Shown here piece after piece: positions 44,333 to 55,598 of a stretch of 64,000 bases of DNA. The notes beneath the pieces were generated by a model. The model did no database searches. It saw only the letters and a program-made list of their open reading frames with translations, and was not told where the DNA came from. Source of the stretch: Bufo bufo. Lineage: Eukaryota; Chordata; Amphibia; Anura; Bufonidae. The first letter of the stretch is position 1. Each line of letters begins with the position of its first letter. Location: assembly GCF_905171765.1 (NCBI RefSeq), contig NC_053389.1, positions 785,050,772 through 785,114,771 of the forward strand. The letters are read 5' to 3'. The position numbers were made by a program, and so were the translations under genes.

Positions 44333-47300
44333 ATGAGGAAAACATCTAATAAGGGACGCGGACGTGGACATGGTCGTGGTGGTGTTAGTGGACCCTCTGG
44401 TGCTGGGAGAGGACGTGGCCGTTCTGCCACAGCCACACGTCCTAGTGAACCAACTACCTCAGGTCCCAGTAGCCAGCAGAATTTACAGCGATATTTGGTG
44501 GGGCCCAATGCCGTTCTAAGGATGGTAAGGCCTGAGCAGGTACAGGCATTAGTCAATTGGGTGGCTGACAGTGGATCCAGCACGTTCACATTATCTCCCA
44601 CCCAGTCTTTTGCAGAAACCGCACAGATGGCGCATGAAAACCAAGCCCATCGGTCTGTCACATCACCCCCATGCATATCAGGGAAACTGTCTGAGCCTCA
44701 AGTTATGCAGCAGTCTCTTATGCTGTTTGAAGACTCTGCTGCCAGGGTTTCCCAAGGGCATCCACCTAGCCCTTCCCCAGGGGTGGAAGAGATAGAATGC
44801 ACTAACGCACAACCACTTATTTTTCCTGATGATGAGGACATGGGAATACCACCTCAGCACGTCTCTGAGGATGACGAAACACAGGTGCCAACTGCTGCGT
44901 CTTTCTGCAGTGTGCAGACTGAACAGGAGGTCAGGGATCAAGACTGGGTGGAAGACGATGCAGGGGACGATGAGGTCCTAGACCCCACATGGAATGAAGG
45001 TCGTGCCACTGACTTTCACAGTTCAGAGGAAGAGGCAGTGGTGAGACCGAGCCAACAGCGTAGCAAAAGAGGGAGCAGTGGGCAAAATCAGAACACCCGC
45101 CGCCAAGAGACTCCGCCTGCTACTGACCACCGCCATCTGGGACCGAGCACCCCAAAGGCAGCTTCACGGAGTTCCCTGGCATGGCACTTCTTCAAACAAT
45201 GTGCTGACGACAAGACCCGAGTGGTTTGCACGCTGTGCCATCAGAGCCTGAAGCGAGGCATTAACGTTCTGAACCTTAGCACAACCTGCATGACCAGGCA
45301 CCTGCATGCAAAGCATGAACTGCAGTGGAGTAAACACCTTAAAAACAAGGAAGTCACTCAGGCTCCCACTGCTACCTCTTCTGCTGCTGCCGCCTCGGCC
45401 TCTTCTGCTGCTGCTGCTGCCGCCGCCTCGGCCTCTTCCTCCGCCTCTGGAGGAACGTTGGCACCTGCCGCCCAGCAAACATGGGATGTACCACCAACAC
45501 CACTACCTGCGTCACCAAGCATCTCAACCATGTCACACGGCAGCGTTCAGCTCTCCATCTCACAAACATTTGAGAGAAAGCGTAAATTCCCACCTAGCCA
45601 CCCTCGATCCCTGGCCCTGAATGCCAGCATTTCTAAACTACTGGCCTATGAAATGCTGTCATTTAGGCTGGTGGACACACACAGCTTCAAACAGCTCATG
45701 TCGCTTGCTGTCCCACAGTATGTTGTTCCCAGCCGGCACTACTTCTCCAAGAGAGCCGTGCCTTCCCTGCACAACCAAGTGTCCGATAAAATCAAGTGTG
45801 CACTGCGCAACGCCATCTGTGGCAAGGTCCACCTAACCACAGATACGTGGACCAGTAAGCACGGCCAGGGACGCTATATCTCCCTAACTGCACACTGGGT
45901 AAATGTAGTGGCGGCTGGGCCCCAGGCGGAGAGCTGTTTGGCGCACGTCCTTCCGCCGCCAAGGATCGCAGGGCAACATTCTTTGCCTCCTGTCTCCTCC
46001 TCCTCCTACTCAGCTTCCTCCTCCTCTTCTTCCACCTGCTCATCCAGTCAGCCACACACCTTCACCACCAACTTCAGCACAGCCCGGGGTAAACGTCAGC
46101 AGGCCGTTCTGAAACTCATATGTTTGGGGGACAGGCCCCACACTGCACAGGAGTTGTGGCGGGGTATAGAACAACAGACCGACGAGTGGTTGCTGCCGGT
46201 GAGCCTCAAGCCCGGCCTGGTGGTGTGCGATAATGGGCGAAATCTCGATGCAGCTCTGGGACTAGCCGGTTTGACGCACATCCCTTGCCTGGCGCATGTG
46301 CTGAATTTGGTGGTGCAGAAGTTCATTCGCAACTACCCCAACATGTCAGAGCTGCTGCATAAAGTGCGGGCCGTCTGTTCGCGCTTCCGGCGTTCACACC
46401 CTGCCGCTGCTCGCCTGCGTAACTTTGGCCTTCCCGCTCACCGCCTCATATGCGACGTGCCCACCAGGTGGTACTCCACCTTGCACATGCTGGACAGACT
46501 GTGCGAGCAGCAGCAGGCCATAGTGGAGTTTCAGCTGCAGCACGCACGGGTCAGTCGCACTGCGGATCAGACCCACTTCACCACCAATGACTGGGCCTCC
46601 ATGCGAGACCTGTGTGCCCTGTTGCGCTGTTTCGAGTACTCCACCAACATGGCCAGTGGCGATGACGCCGTTATCAGCGTTACAATACCACTTCTATGTC
46701 TCCTTGAGAAAACACTTAGGGCGATGATGGAAGAGGAGGTGGCCCAGGAGGAAGAGGGGTCATTTTTAGCACTTTCAGGCCAGTCTCTTCGAAGTGACTC
46801 AGAGGGAGGTTTTTTGCAACACCAGAGGCCAGGTACAAATGTGGCCAGACTGGGCCCACTACTGGAGGACGAGGAGGACGAGGATGAGGAGGAGGTGGAG
46901 GAGGATGAGGATGAAGCATGTTCACAGCGGGGTGGCACCCAAAGCAGCTCGGGCCCATCACCGGTGCGTGGCTGGGGAGAAACACAGGACGATGACGATA
47001 CGCCTCCCACAGAGGACAGCTTGTCCTTACCTCTGGGCAGCCTGGCACACATGAGCGACTACATGCTGCAGTGCCTGCGCAACGACAGCAGAGTTGCCCA
47101 CATTTTAACGTGTGCGGACTACTGGGTTGCCACCCTGCTGGATCCCCGGTACAAAGACAATGTGCCCACCTTACTTCCTACACTGGAGCGTGATAGTAAG
47201 ATGCGCGAGTACAAGCGCACGTTGGTAGACGCGCTACTGAGAGCATTCCCAAATGTCACAGGGGAACCAGTGGAAGCCCAAGGCGAAGGCAGAGGAAGAG

Positions 47301-48540
47301 CAAGAGGTCGCCAACGCAGCTGTGTCACGGCCAGCTCCTCTGAGGGCAGGGTTAGCATGGCAGAGATGTGGAAAAGTTTTGTCACCACGCCACAGCTAAC
47401 TGCACTACCACCTGATGCAGCGTACTCAAGTTGTGTGTAATAGAGTTTCTGGGTGTAGTAGTGCAATGACACTAACCTGAGACGGCTGACTCTCTGCATA
47501 GGCAGGTGATGGTAGAAATTGTTCGTGACGCCAGTGCCAATTAAACGGTGGCACGCCGTTTGCGGATAGCAGGAATAAATTGAGGAACACGTGGTATTAA
47601 AACAGAACTCCAACTTTAGTAGTTTTCATGCAGAGACAATATTGGAATCGCAGTTCCTTGGCATACAGTCGATTTTGCAATACGGTTGATGCAGGCAATT
47701 ACAGATTTAGCAAGGTGATTACAGAGTGTTGAACACAGGAATTGCAGTACAGGAGCTTGCACTCTATTTCTGTCTGATCCTGGAATATAGCAATTCTTCA
47801 CCAAGGCCCAATAACCTAGTTCTGGCTTTATATCCTTGGCTATAGCTTTAGAAAGTACCTCCTCTGTTATTTTTAGTACCTCTTGCTTCTCTGCACTCTG
47901 CCTCGGTCTCTCTCAGCTTCCTGAGGCTCTAGAAACTTCTGAGCTCTCCACTAGACTGCCCTTTGCTTCCCTGTCTGGGCCTTATATAAACTAGGGCTCT
48001 CTAGCTCCCTCTAGTGACTAGAAGCTGGAATGACACACCTAGCAGGCCTGTACATGCAAGTGTCACAGTAACAGGGAAACACATAGCATTGCATTACATG
48101 ACATTTTATAAAACTGACATATACCAACTTCTCCATAATTAAGGAGGGACGACAGCACACCAAGTGACACTTTGGTAGTGACGGGTATTACAGTCCCCGT
48201 ACACTACACTGATACGGAACGTGTTAGCAGGAGGCAACATTTCACTAACATGGTGGAACAGTACCTGTGCACACCCCTCCACGTACTGACTGATGGTTCG
48301 GCCCCATTCAACTTCTGGGTCTCCAAATTGTCCACGTGGCCAGAGCTAGCCTTTTATGCCTTGGAGGTGCTGGCCTGCCCGGCGGCCAGCGTTTTGTCTG
48401 AACGTGTATTCAGCACGGCAGGGGGCGTCATTACAGACAAACGCAGCCGCCTGTCTACAGCCAATGTGGACAAGCTGACATTCATAAAAATGAACCAGGC
48501 ATGGATCCCACAGGACCTGTCCATCCCTTGTGCAGATTAG
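44333..48540 (+). pseudogene. hAT transposase, 1157 codons, split by an LTR-like insertion
   Basis: The first part (44333-47431) is open for 1033 codons. After the insertion (47432-48160) and its duplicated CAAGT, the frame resumes at 48166 and runs 124 residues to the stop. The N-terminus is RG-rich (RGRGHGRGG) and acidic. A BED finger lies at about residues 280-330 (CTLCHQ...HLHAKH). The catalytic core includes DTWTSKHGQGRYISLTAHWV, VCDNGRNLDAALGLAG, CLAHVLNLVV and TRWYSTLHMLDRL. A Glu/Asp-rich insertion (about 845-870) precedes LLDPRYKDN. The C-terminal part has the dimerisation block: PAASVLSERVFSTAG and LTFIKMN. Without the insertion it would be intact. Confidence 0.93.
47432..48160 (-). 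mobile_element. 729-bp LTR-like insertion in the hAT transposase
   Basis: Flanked by CAAGT (47427-47431 and 48161-48165). On the minus strand it starts GTGTGCTGTCGTCC and ends CTATTACACACA. A TATA-like CTAGTTTATATAAGGCCC lies near 47985. Near its 3' end it has CACTGGCGTCACGAAC, and CTGGCGTCACGA recurs in the LTR at the right edge of the window. It has no coding capacity. The termini are not a clean TG...CA, so 'solo LTR' is inferred from length, 5-bp duplication and promoter. Confidence 0.68.
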
Positions 48541-48651
48541 ATATTAACTACCTCCCCTTAACAATATATTATTCTACTCCAGGGCACTTCCTCATTCAAT
48601 CCTATTTTTATTTTAATTTTACCATTATATTGCGGGGCAACCCAAAGTTGA

Positions 48652-50375
48652 ATGAACCTCTCCTCTGTCTGGGTGCCGGGGCCTAAATATGTGACAGTGG
48701 CCTGTTCCAGTGGTGGGTGACGTGATGCCTGATTCTCTGCTATGACATGAAGACTGATTCTGCGCTGACATAAGGCCAGATTCTCTGTTACGGGACCTCT
48801 CTCCTCTGTCTGGGTGCCTGGGCCTAAATATGTGACAGTGGCCTGTTCCAGTGGTGGGTGACATGAAGCCTGATTCTCTGCTATGACATAAAGACTGATT
48901 CTGTGCTGACATAAGGCCAGATTCTCTGTTACGGGACCTCTCTCCTCTGCCTGGGTGCCTGGGCCTAAATGTGTGACAGTGGCCTGTTCCAGTGGTGGGT
49001 GACGTGAAGCCTGATTCTCTGCTATGACATGAAGACAGATTCTGTGCTGACATAAGGCCAGATTCTCTGTTACGGGACCTCTCTCCTCTGCCTGGGTGCC
49101 TGGGCCTAAATGGGTGACAGTGGCCTGTTCCAGTGGTGGGTGACGTGATGCCTGATTCTCTGCTATGACATGAAGACTGATTCTGCACTGACATAAGGCC
49201 AGATTCTCTGTTATGGGACCTCTCTCCTCTGCCTGGGTGCCTGGGCCTAAATGTGTGACAGTGGCCTGTTCCAGTGGTGGGTGATGTGAAGCCTGATTCT
49301 CTGCTATGACATGAAGACAGATTCTGTGCTGACATAAGGCCAGATACTCTGTTACGGGACCTCTCTCCTCTGCCTGGGTGCCTGGGCCTAAATATGTGAC
49401 AGTGGCCTGTTCCAGTGGTGGGTGACGTGAAGCCTGATTCTCTGCTATGACATGAAGACTGATTCTGTGCTGACATAAGGCCAGATTCTCTGTTACGGGA
49501 CCTCTCTCCTCTGTCTGGGTGCCGGGGCCTAAATGTGTGACAGTGGCCTGTTCCAGTGGTGGATGACGTGAAGCCTGATTCTCTGCTATGACATGAAGAC
49601 AGATTCTGTGCTGACATAAGGCCAGATTCTCTGTTACGGGACCTCTCTCCTCTGCCTGGGTGCCGGGGCCTAAATGTGTGACAGTGGCCTGTTCCAGTGG
49701 TGGGTGACGTGAAGCCTAATTCTCTGCTATGACATGAAGACTGATTCTGCGCTGACATAAGGCCAGATTCTCTGTTACGGGACCTCTCTCCTCTGCCTGG
49801 GTGCCGGGGCCTAAATGTGTGACAGTGGCCTGTTCCAGTGGTGGGTGACGTGAAGCCTGATTCTCTGCTATGACATGAAGACTGATTCTGTGCTGACATA
49901 AGGCCAGATTCTCTGTTACGGGACCTCTCTCCTCTTCCTGGGTGCCTGGGCCTAAATATGTGACAGTGGCCTGTTCCAGTGGTGGGTGACGTGAAGCCTA
50001 ATTCTCTGCTATGACATGAAGACTGATTCTGTGCTGACATAAGGCCAGATTCTCTGTTACGGGACCTCTCTCCTCTTCCTGGGTGCCTGGGCCTAAATAT
50101 GTGACAGTGGCCTGTTCCAGTGGTGGGTGACGTGAAGCCTAATTCTCTGCTATGACATGAAGACTGATTCTGCGCTGACATAAGGCCAGATTCTCTGTTA
50201 CGGGACCTCTCTCCTCTGCCTGGGTGCCTGGGCCTAAATGTGTGACAGTGGCCTGTTCCAGTGGTGGGTGACGTGAAGCCTGATTCTCTGCTATGACATG
50301 AAGCCAGATTCTTTGCTATGGCCTGAAGAGACTGATTCTCTGCTGACGTGAAGCCAGATTCTCTGCTATGGGACC
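48652..50375. repeat. 141-bp tandem array in the hAT 3' region
   Basis: About 12 copies of a 141-base unit contain CTGGGTGCCTGGGCCTAAAT, GGCCTGTTCCAGTGGTGGGT and GATTCTCTGCTATGACATG. The last copies are degenerate. Because 141 is a multiple of three, one minus-strand frame stays open for 518 codons. The array ends before the T-rich stretch at 50390. Confidence 0.95.
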
Positions 50376-50681
50376 TCTGTCCAATTGATATTGGTTAATT
50401 TTAATTTTTTTAATTTTAATTTTAATTAATTTTCCTATGCACATTTGTTTGCAGGGGATTTACCTACATGTTGCTGCCTTTTGCAGCCCTCTAGCTCTTT
50501 CCTGTGCTGTTTTACAGCCTTTTTAGTGCCGAAAAGTTCGGGTCCCCATTGACTTCAATGGAGTTCGGGTCTGGGACGAAGTTCGGATCGGGTTCGGATC
50601 CCGAACCCGAACATTTCCGGGAAGTTCGACCGAACTTCTCGAACCCGAACATCCAGGTGTTCGCTCAACTCTAGCCATATA

Positions 50682-51906
50682 CCCACAAGAGCACTACAGA
50701 TAATCAGGGTTTTGTTTTTTGGGTTTGAAATTTACGATACTCAAAGTGAGATATGACGCTACCTTAATTCTATACCATTAAAGTGATACCAAGTTTCTAT
50801 TTTTTATGTATCAATTTTTTTATTTTTGCACAATAAAAACATAAAATAAAGTTTTGAGTTTTTTTTGGACCCATATTCTGAGAGCCATAGCTTTCTATTT
50901 TTCCGTTCGATGGAGCTGTGTGAGGGTTTGTGTTTTTTATCGGATAAGCTGATGTTTATAATAGTATCATTTTGGGGTACATACAACTTTGATTACTTTT
51001 CAGTGTTCTTCTGTCAATAGCTGCAGTAACCAGACATGGCCACTACAAAGTGCACGGCGCTGTGCTGTTCTGGTTCAGGAGCAGAGTTGCTCCTGTTAAC
51101 AGCTGATCGGTGAAAGTGCCAACCAGGAGTTGAATACCTGACGATTACCTATTTCAGAAGGCTAACGCTGTTGTCACACATAGTTTTGTTTTTGGTGTTT
51201 TTTAAAGGGTTTGTGGTTTTTGGTGCTTTTTCTTTTACTGGTCTTTTTTGCAGTGTTCTTTTGGTCAAAAAGCACCAGTTCCAGACGTTACAATGAAGTC
51301 TACAGGAAATATTAAACACGGCACAAATGTGTTTTTTGACCCTTGAGGTGTGGTATTTTTGGGTCATTGTTGTCTTTTGAAATCGCAGAATGCTCTAGAT
51401 CTGGTGATTGTTTTCCTGTTTTTGTCCCCCAGACCTCCATTGTTATTTTGTGCCCAGCATGAAGAAACACTGGTGTCAGTCTGTGTTTCATTTTTTAATG
51501 GTGTCTTTGCATGGTGTTTTTTGTATGAATGTATTTTCTCCATGCTGCTCTACAGAGGAAGTGACATTATGGAGGACACAAAAAAATACTATAAAAAGAA
51601 TGGTGGTAAAACACACTATATGGGCAACAATTCCTATAAAAGCCAATAAAAAAAACACTGATCAAGTCTGAATACAGATACAGAATTCAATGAATCAGTC
51701 AGCTGTCTGTGGAGAACATGGACAGCACACGAATGAGAATCCATGATGGGTGAGCAAGATCCAAGGCCTTATTCCCACGTCTGTGTTTTTGGTCAGTGTT
51801 TTTTGCATCAGTGATTATTATACAAAACCAAGAGTGGATCTTCCCACAGGATACGGTATAATGAAAAGATTTGGTCTGGCTCCTGGATTTGGCTCGCAAT
51901 CACTTA
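50682..51906. other. Non-coding interval with decayed MITE-like sequence
   Basis: Runs of T and G/T-rich words (about 51180-51600, e.g. GTTTTGTTTTTGGTGTTTTT) suggest old repeats, but no complete ends were found. No gene seen. Confidence 0.45.
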
Positions 51907-52163
51907 GGGTCCATATTCACACAAGCGTAAGGGCTCAGTGCTGCGGACCGCAATGCATGGGCAGTGGCCGTGTGAATCCTGTATTGCCGTTCGGACACAT
52001 TGACTTGAATGGGTCCGTGATCCACAAAATACGGCAAAAGATAGGACATGTCCTATTTTTTGCGGTACGAAGGCACAGACTCGAAAGCCCATGGAAGCAC
52101 ATCTGTGCTTCCGATCCATGGAGTGCACACAACTGGTGCCCTTACGGTTGTGTGAATGGACCT
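51907..52163. mobile_element. MITE with GGGTCCATATTCACAC ends, TTA flanks
   Basis: The left end GGGTCCATATTCACACAAGC and the inverted right end (AGGTCCATTCACACAACCG) are similar, with TTA at 51904-51906 and 52164-52166. The interior has GCGGACCGCAATGCATGG and a CCGTATTTTGTGG-type palindrome. Confidence 0.72.
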
Positions 52164-52209
52164 TTATGGAAATCACTGACCAAAGCACTGATGAGTGAAT
52201 AAGGTCTAA

Positions 52210-52392
52210 TGGCTCATTCACATGTCAGTGTTCGGTCAGTGATTCTGAGCCAAAACCAGGTGCGGCTCTAAACACAGAGCAGGTGCAAGATCTTTCCCTT
52301 ATACCTTATCTCTGTGGAGGCTCCAATTCTGGTTTTGGTTCACAATCACTGAGGGAAATCACTGACCAAAACACTGACGTGTGAATGAGGTT
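52210..52392. mobile_element. Small MITE, TAA flanks
   Basis: TGGCTCATTCACATGTCAGT at the left is matched by an inverted copy at the right (CACTGACGTGTGAATGAG), with TAA at 52207-52209 and 52393-52395. The centre carries CCAAAACCAG / CTGGTTTTGG. Confidence 0.7.
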
Positions 52393-52395
52393 TAA

Positions 52396-52895
52396 GGGTG
52401 GGGCCACAAGGTGCGGTCATGTTGTATTATGTTGTCACGATTTTCAAAATATCATGACAAAAACCAAGATAAAACCATTGAGATATTTAGTTTGGTTCTC
52501 TCTGCATGGTATCACCATCTGTATCTAGATGGTTCCTGAAGTCAGGAAAGCAAGATATAGATGTCTAGATGTTTCAAAAGGGATTTAAAAAGATCGCCAT
52601 CAACCTACCCAGGCCAACCCAGCAAGTTCATCTCACAGGATGCTGAAAGAAATTTCTAAGAACCCCAGGATTTTATCATGAGACCTACAGGTAGCCTTTA
52701 TCACTACTGATGTCAACATGCAGGAGTCTACTATTACAACGAGCCTACACAAAGCAGCACCTAAAATCCACTTGGAAAATACTTGGTACAGTATACACCT
52801 CCCACTGTGAACTCATCCTAGAGGCCACATACACATTACATTTTTGTGGATTGGATGTGGACCCATTAATTTAATCGGGGCTACAACAAAAGCAG
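52396..52895. other. Non-coding interval
   Basis: No gene recognised. The right part (from about 52825) may be the left half of the repeat that resumes at 53558 after the solo LTR. Confidence 0.4.
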
Positions 52896-52900
52896 ACAGC

Positions 52901-53552
52901 TGTAATGACCGACGTCACGCACAGGGAAGAAAACAGGGGAAGCCCTGCCCAAGGGAGAGGGAAAGGTGGTGACCCCTGACTCACCTTGCGGCTGGCACCT
53001 GACTGCCCTGACGTCCCTAGACGGGTTCCTCACCCGTGCGGCGATCACGTGCCTAAACCCTGGCTTTCCCTAATATGAGCCCTGGATAGTGAACAGGCCG
53101 GTGGGATCGCTAGTCCACACCACTATCACTAAGAGGGAAACACCAGGGAGAGGACAGACAAAACATACAAACACATACACCCAGGTGGGCGACCACAATA
53201 AACCAAAAAGGTCCAACAGGGATCTGGAGGGTAGCGTACTGGACCAACTACCAGCGAACGCAGCAACACAGCTCCAGAAGGTCAGAATAGATGTCCAGGC
53301 AGGAAGCTCTATCTCTGGCAACCAGAGAAGTGTGAGAGAGAAATATAAGGAGGTCTGGGAGTGCTGGACAAGGAACAGCTGAGGAGAAGGAGCTACGGAT
53401 CCCTGAGTGAGCCAAAAGGGTTTGCTAAGCAAACCCAGAAAGCTACCATAAGGAAAACAGCCCTATCTTAAATAGAGCGTGCAGCCAACCGCTGCGACTT
53501 CCTGACCCCGGGTATAACGAAGTCAGGCGTGGTCCTCGACACCCTCGTGACA
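52901..53552. mobile_element. Solo LTR, 652 bp
   Basis: Begins TGTAATGACCGACGTCACG and ends ACACCCTCGTGACA (TG...CA), with a perfect 5-bp duplication ACAGC (52896-52900 and 53553-53557). There is no internal region, so it is a solo LTR left by recombination. Orientation is uncertain; the minus strand starts TGTCACGAGGGTGTCGAGG and has a CTATTTAAGATAGG TATA-like site near its start. A Gypsy-type source is likely from the 5-bp duplication and termini. Confidence 0.82.
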
Positions 53553-53557
53553 ACAGC

Positions 53558-53781
53558 ACACTGTGTTCTGACCGCATCCGTATGTCCGTTCCGCAGCCCC
53601 ACAAAATAGATAGAACATGCCCTATTTGTGTCCGTTTTGTGAACAAGAATAGGCATTGTTATAATTGGTCGTCTTAAAAAAAATTAAAAAAGGATGCAAC
53701 ACGGACATCATCCATATTTTTTAGCGGATCTGTGTTTTGCGGACTGCAAAATATATATGGTTGTGTGAATGCACCCTTAGA
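53558..53781. repeat. MITE fragment interrupted by the solo LTR
   Basis: Contains TCCGTATGTCCGTTCCGC, ATAGAACATGCCCTATTTG and the right end GGTTGTGTGAATGCACCCTTA, in the style of the other MITEs here. The left terminal repeat is not clear. Confidence 0.5.
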
Positions 53782-54171
53782 CAATTATCGACTGAAACCA
53801 ACATTTTTGGAAAGACCACTGTCAATCTAAGGCTACTTTCACACTGGCGTTTTGGCTTTCTGTATCTGAGATCTGTTCAGGGCTCTCACAAGCGGTCCAA
53901 AACGGATCAGTTTTGCCCTAATGCATTCTGAATGGAAAAGGATCCGCTCAGAATGCATCAGTTTGCCTCCCATCACCATTCCGCTTTGGAGGCGGACACC
54001 AAAACGCTGCTTGAAGCGTTTTAGTGTCCGTCTGACGAAACTGAGCCAAACTGATCCGTTCTGACACACAATGTAAGTCAATGGGGACGGATCCGTTTTC
54101 TATGACACAATAGAAAATGGATACGTCCTCCATTGACTTTCAATGGTGTTCAAGACGGATCCGTTTTGGCG

Positions 54172-54226
54172 ATGTTAAAGATAATACAAACTGATCCGTT
54201 CTGAACGGATGCAGATGTTTGTATTA
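54172..54226. repeat. 55-bp target duplication, left copy
   Basis: Matches 62391-62445 at 54 of 55 positions (GAACGG here, GAATGG there). It lies within MITE sequence and brackets Penelope-like element A. Confidence 0.85.
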
Positions 54227-54410
54227 ATAGGAAAAGAGAAGTGTAGCAGCTCTCACCTGCCTTTCCTTTAGTTGTGAGCACGGATGGCCCGTGTCAGGTG
54301 CGGGCAGCAAATGCAGAAAGAAGTTGAGAAAAATCCAGCTCCACTTGGATAAAGGAATGTGCGTTTATTCAGCTTGCGGTTAAAAACTCATCCATGAAAT
54401 ACAAATATTA

Positions 54411-54470
54411 GCAGTCTTGTCTACGCGTTTCGGGCTACCAGAGACATTTCCAGCCCTTCTTCATGACACA
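54411..54470 (-). ncRNA. Hammerhead-like motif of element A
   Basis: On the minus strand ATGAAGA (expected CTGANGA) is followed by a perfect five-base stem II (GGGCT/AGCCC), then GAAACGCGTA. The next bases GACA pair with TGTC ahead of the core to form stem I. Only the first core base (C to A) departs from consensus; that change should abolish cleavage. Confidence 0.6.
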
Positions 54471-54847
54471 GAAAGACATTAAAAGTGAGACCTTTTAAAG
54501 GGGAGGGTGCACCTGTGTTAACTGATTGTCTCCACAGGCCTGTAACCGCCCCCAGGAAAAGGTGCCACACCTTCAGTTAACTCTTCTCATGAAAATTAAG
54601 TGAAAGAAAAAACAAAAATGTAACCATATGTATGCATAGAAGAAATAAATGTATAATGACTATGCAAAAAACTATGCCATACAAGGGTATACATATAAAT
54701 AGGATACATGGGATATAAGCTGGATATGTAGTAATTTTTTAGCAGACTATGGTGGAATGTGATGAAAATCAGATCACCAGAAAATTAATTACTATAACAT
54801 TCTCAGGAAAAAGAGAAATTCACATACAAAAATTGTTAGTATGTGGA

Positions 54848-55471
54848 TTATTGCTGCAAAATCAGATCTAGACGTTTGTTCAGCCCCTCAGGTTGACGTG
54901 TGTTCAGCGAAAAAATCCAAAAGGATTCTCTGTTTAATAATTTTCTTCTATAGTCTCCTCCACGTTTAGGCAGAAAAACCTTTTCTATGCCTTGTACTAC
55001 CATATCTGATCTGTCCCCACCATGGCAGACAGCAAAATGCAGACTAGCTGCAGACACATTGTGACTGCCATGGTGGGGCACATCAGAGATGTGTTTGCGT
55101 ATCCTAGATTTTATTGCATTGATAGTACAACCCACGTATTGCAGTTTGCACTTTGTGCAAGTGATCAAATAAACAGCGTGGGTTGTATTGCAATTGAGAT
55201 ACGCTTTCATTGGAAAGACTTTGTTGTTTGCAGTTGAGGAAAAGGTTTTGGATTTCATCATATGTGTGCAGCAAATGCATCTGTGGTGTCCACACCTATA
55301 ACTCCCCTTAGTCCTAAGCCACACTGGTTGCGACTTTTTGTCTTCTTGGTATAGGCTAGGGCTGACATAGTTTGCAATTGTGGGCGCCCTTCTAGCTGCG
55401 CATTTAACCCCATCTGCAACTATGTCAGTCCATTCTCTATCATAAGACAGGACAGGAAAATGTTTTCTTAT
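54848..55471 (-). CDS. Penelope-like element A protein, C-terminal part with GIY-YIG endonuclease
   Basis: Continues the element A frame after element B. It reads IRKHFPVLSYDREWTDIVAD and VSPSLYQEDKKSQPVWLRT. A Cys/His zinc motif follows (CGHHRCICC), then the GIY-YIG nuclease: HAVYLITC, then LQYVGCT and IKSRIRKHISD. The nuclease is thought to nick the target for priming. It ends at a stop at 54848-54850. Frame arithmetic across the element B junction is exact, so this and 60069-61937 form one 830-residue protein when B is removed. Confidence 0.88.
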   Translation of the reverse strand: MRKHFPVLSYDREWTDIVADGVKCAARRAPTIANYVSPSLYQEDKKSQPVWLRTKGSYRCGHHRCICCTHMMKSKTFSSTANNKVFPMKAYLNCNTTHAVYLITCTKCKLQYVGCTINAIKSRIRKHISDVPHHGSHNVSAASLHFAVCHGGDRSDMVVQGIEKVFLPKRGGDYRRKLLNRESFWIFSLNTRQPEGLNKRLDLILQQ

Positions 55472-55485
55472 AATATGACATATCT
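55472..55485. repeat. 14-bp target duplication of element B, left copy
   Basis: AATATGACATATCT here and at 60069-60082, identical. Confidence 0.92.
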
Positions 55486-55598
55486 GGGTTGATTTTTACA
55501 CATCTAAACTAAGGGAGCGCAGGGAGGTCCATTTCTTCTCTTTTTTTCTGTATTGTTTCTGTTGCAATCCCCCCTGCAGCATACCGCTACTGTCCACC

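Larger units (their letters stand above)
38671..50673 (+). mobile_element. 12-kb hAT transposon with nested insertions
   Basis: The left end is TAGGGATGAGCGAACCCGAA; the right end, inverted, is TAGAGTTGAGCGAACACC. The 8-base target GCCATATA is perfectly duplicated (38663-38670 and 50674-50681), diagnostic of hAT. Nested inside are a 5'-truncated L1 (39648-44157) and an LTR-like insertion (47432-48160). Without them and their duplications the element is about 6.7 kb. It has a promoter, a long 5' leader with internal repeats, a BED-finger transposase and a 141-bp tandem array in the 3' part. Confidence 0.93.

Noticed and set aside
48625..50181. 518-residue minus-strand ORF
   Set aside because: It is the 141-bp tandem array read in the one frame without stops. 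It opposes the hAT transposase and has no domain. Treated as repeat, not gene.
53070..53432. ORFs within 52901-53552
   Set aside because: They fall in the solo LTR, which has TG...CA ends and a 5-bp duplication; no protein similarity seen.
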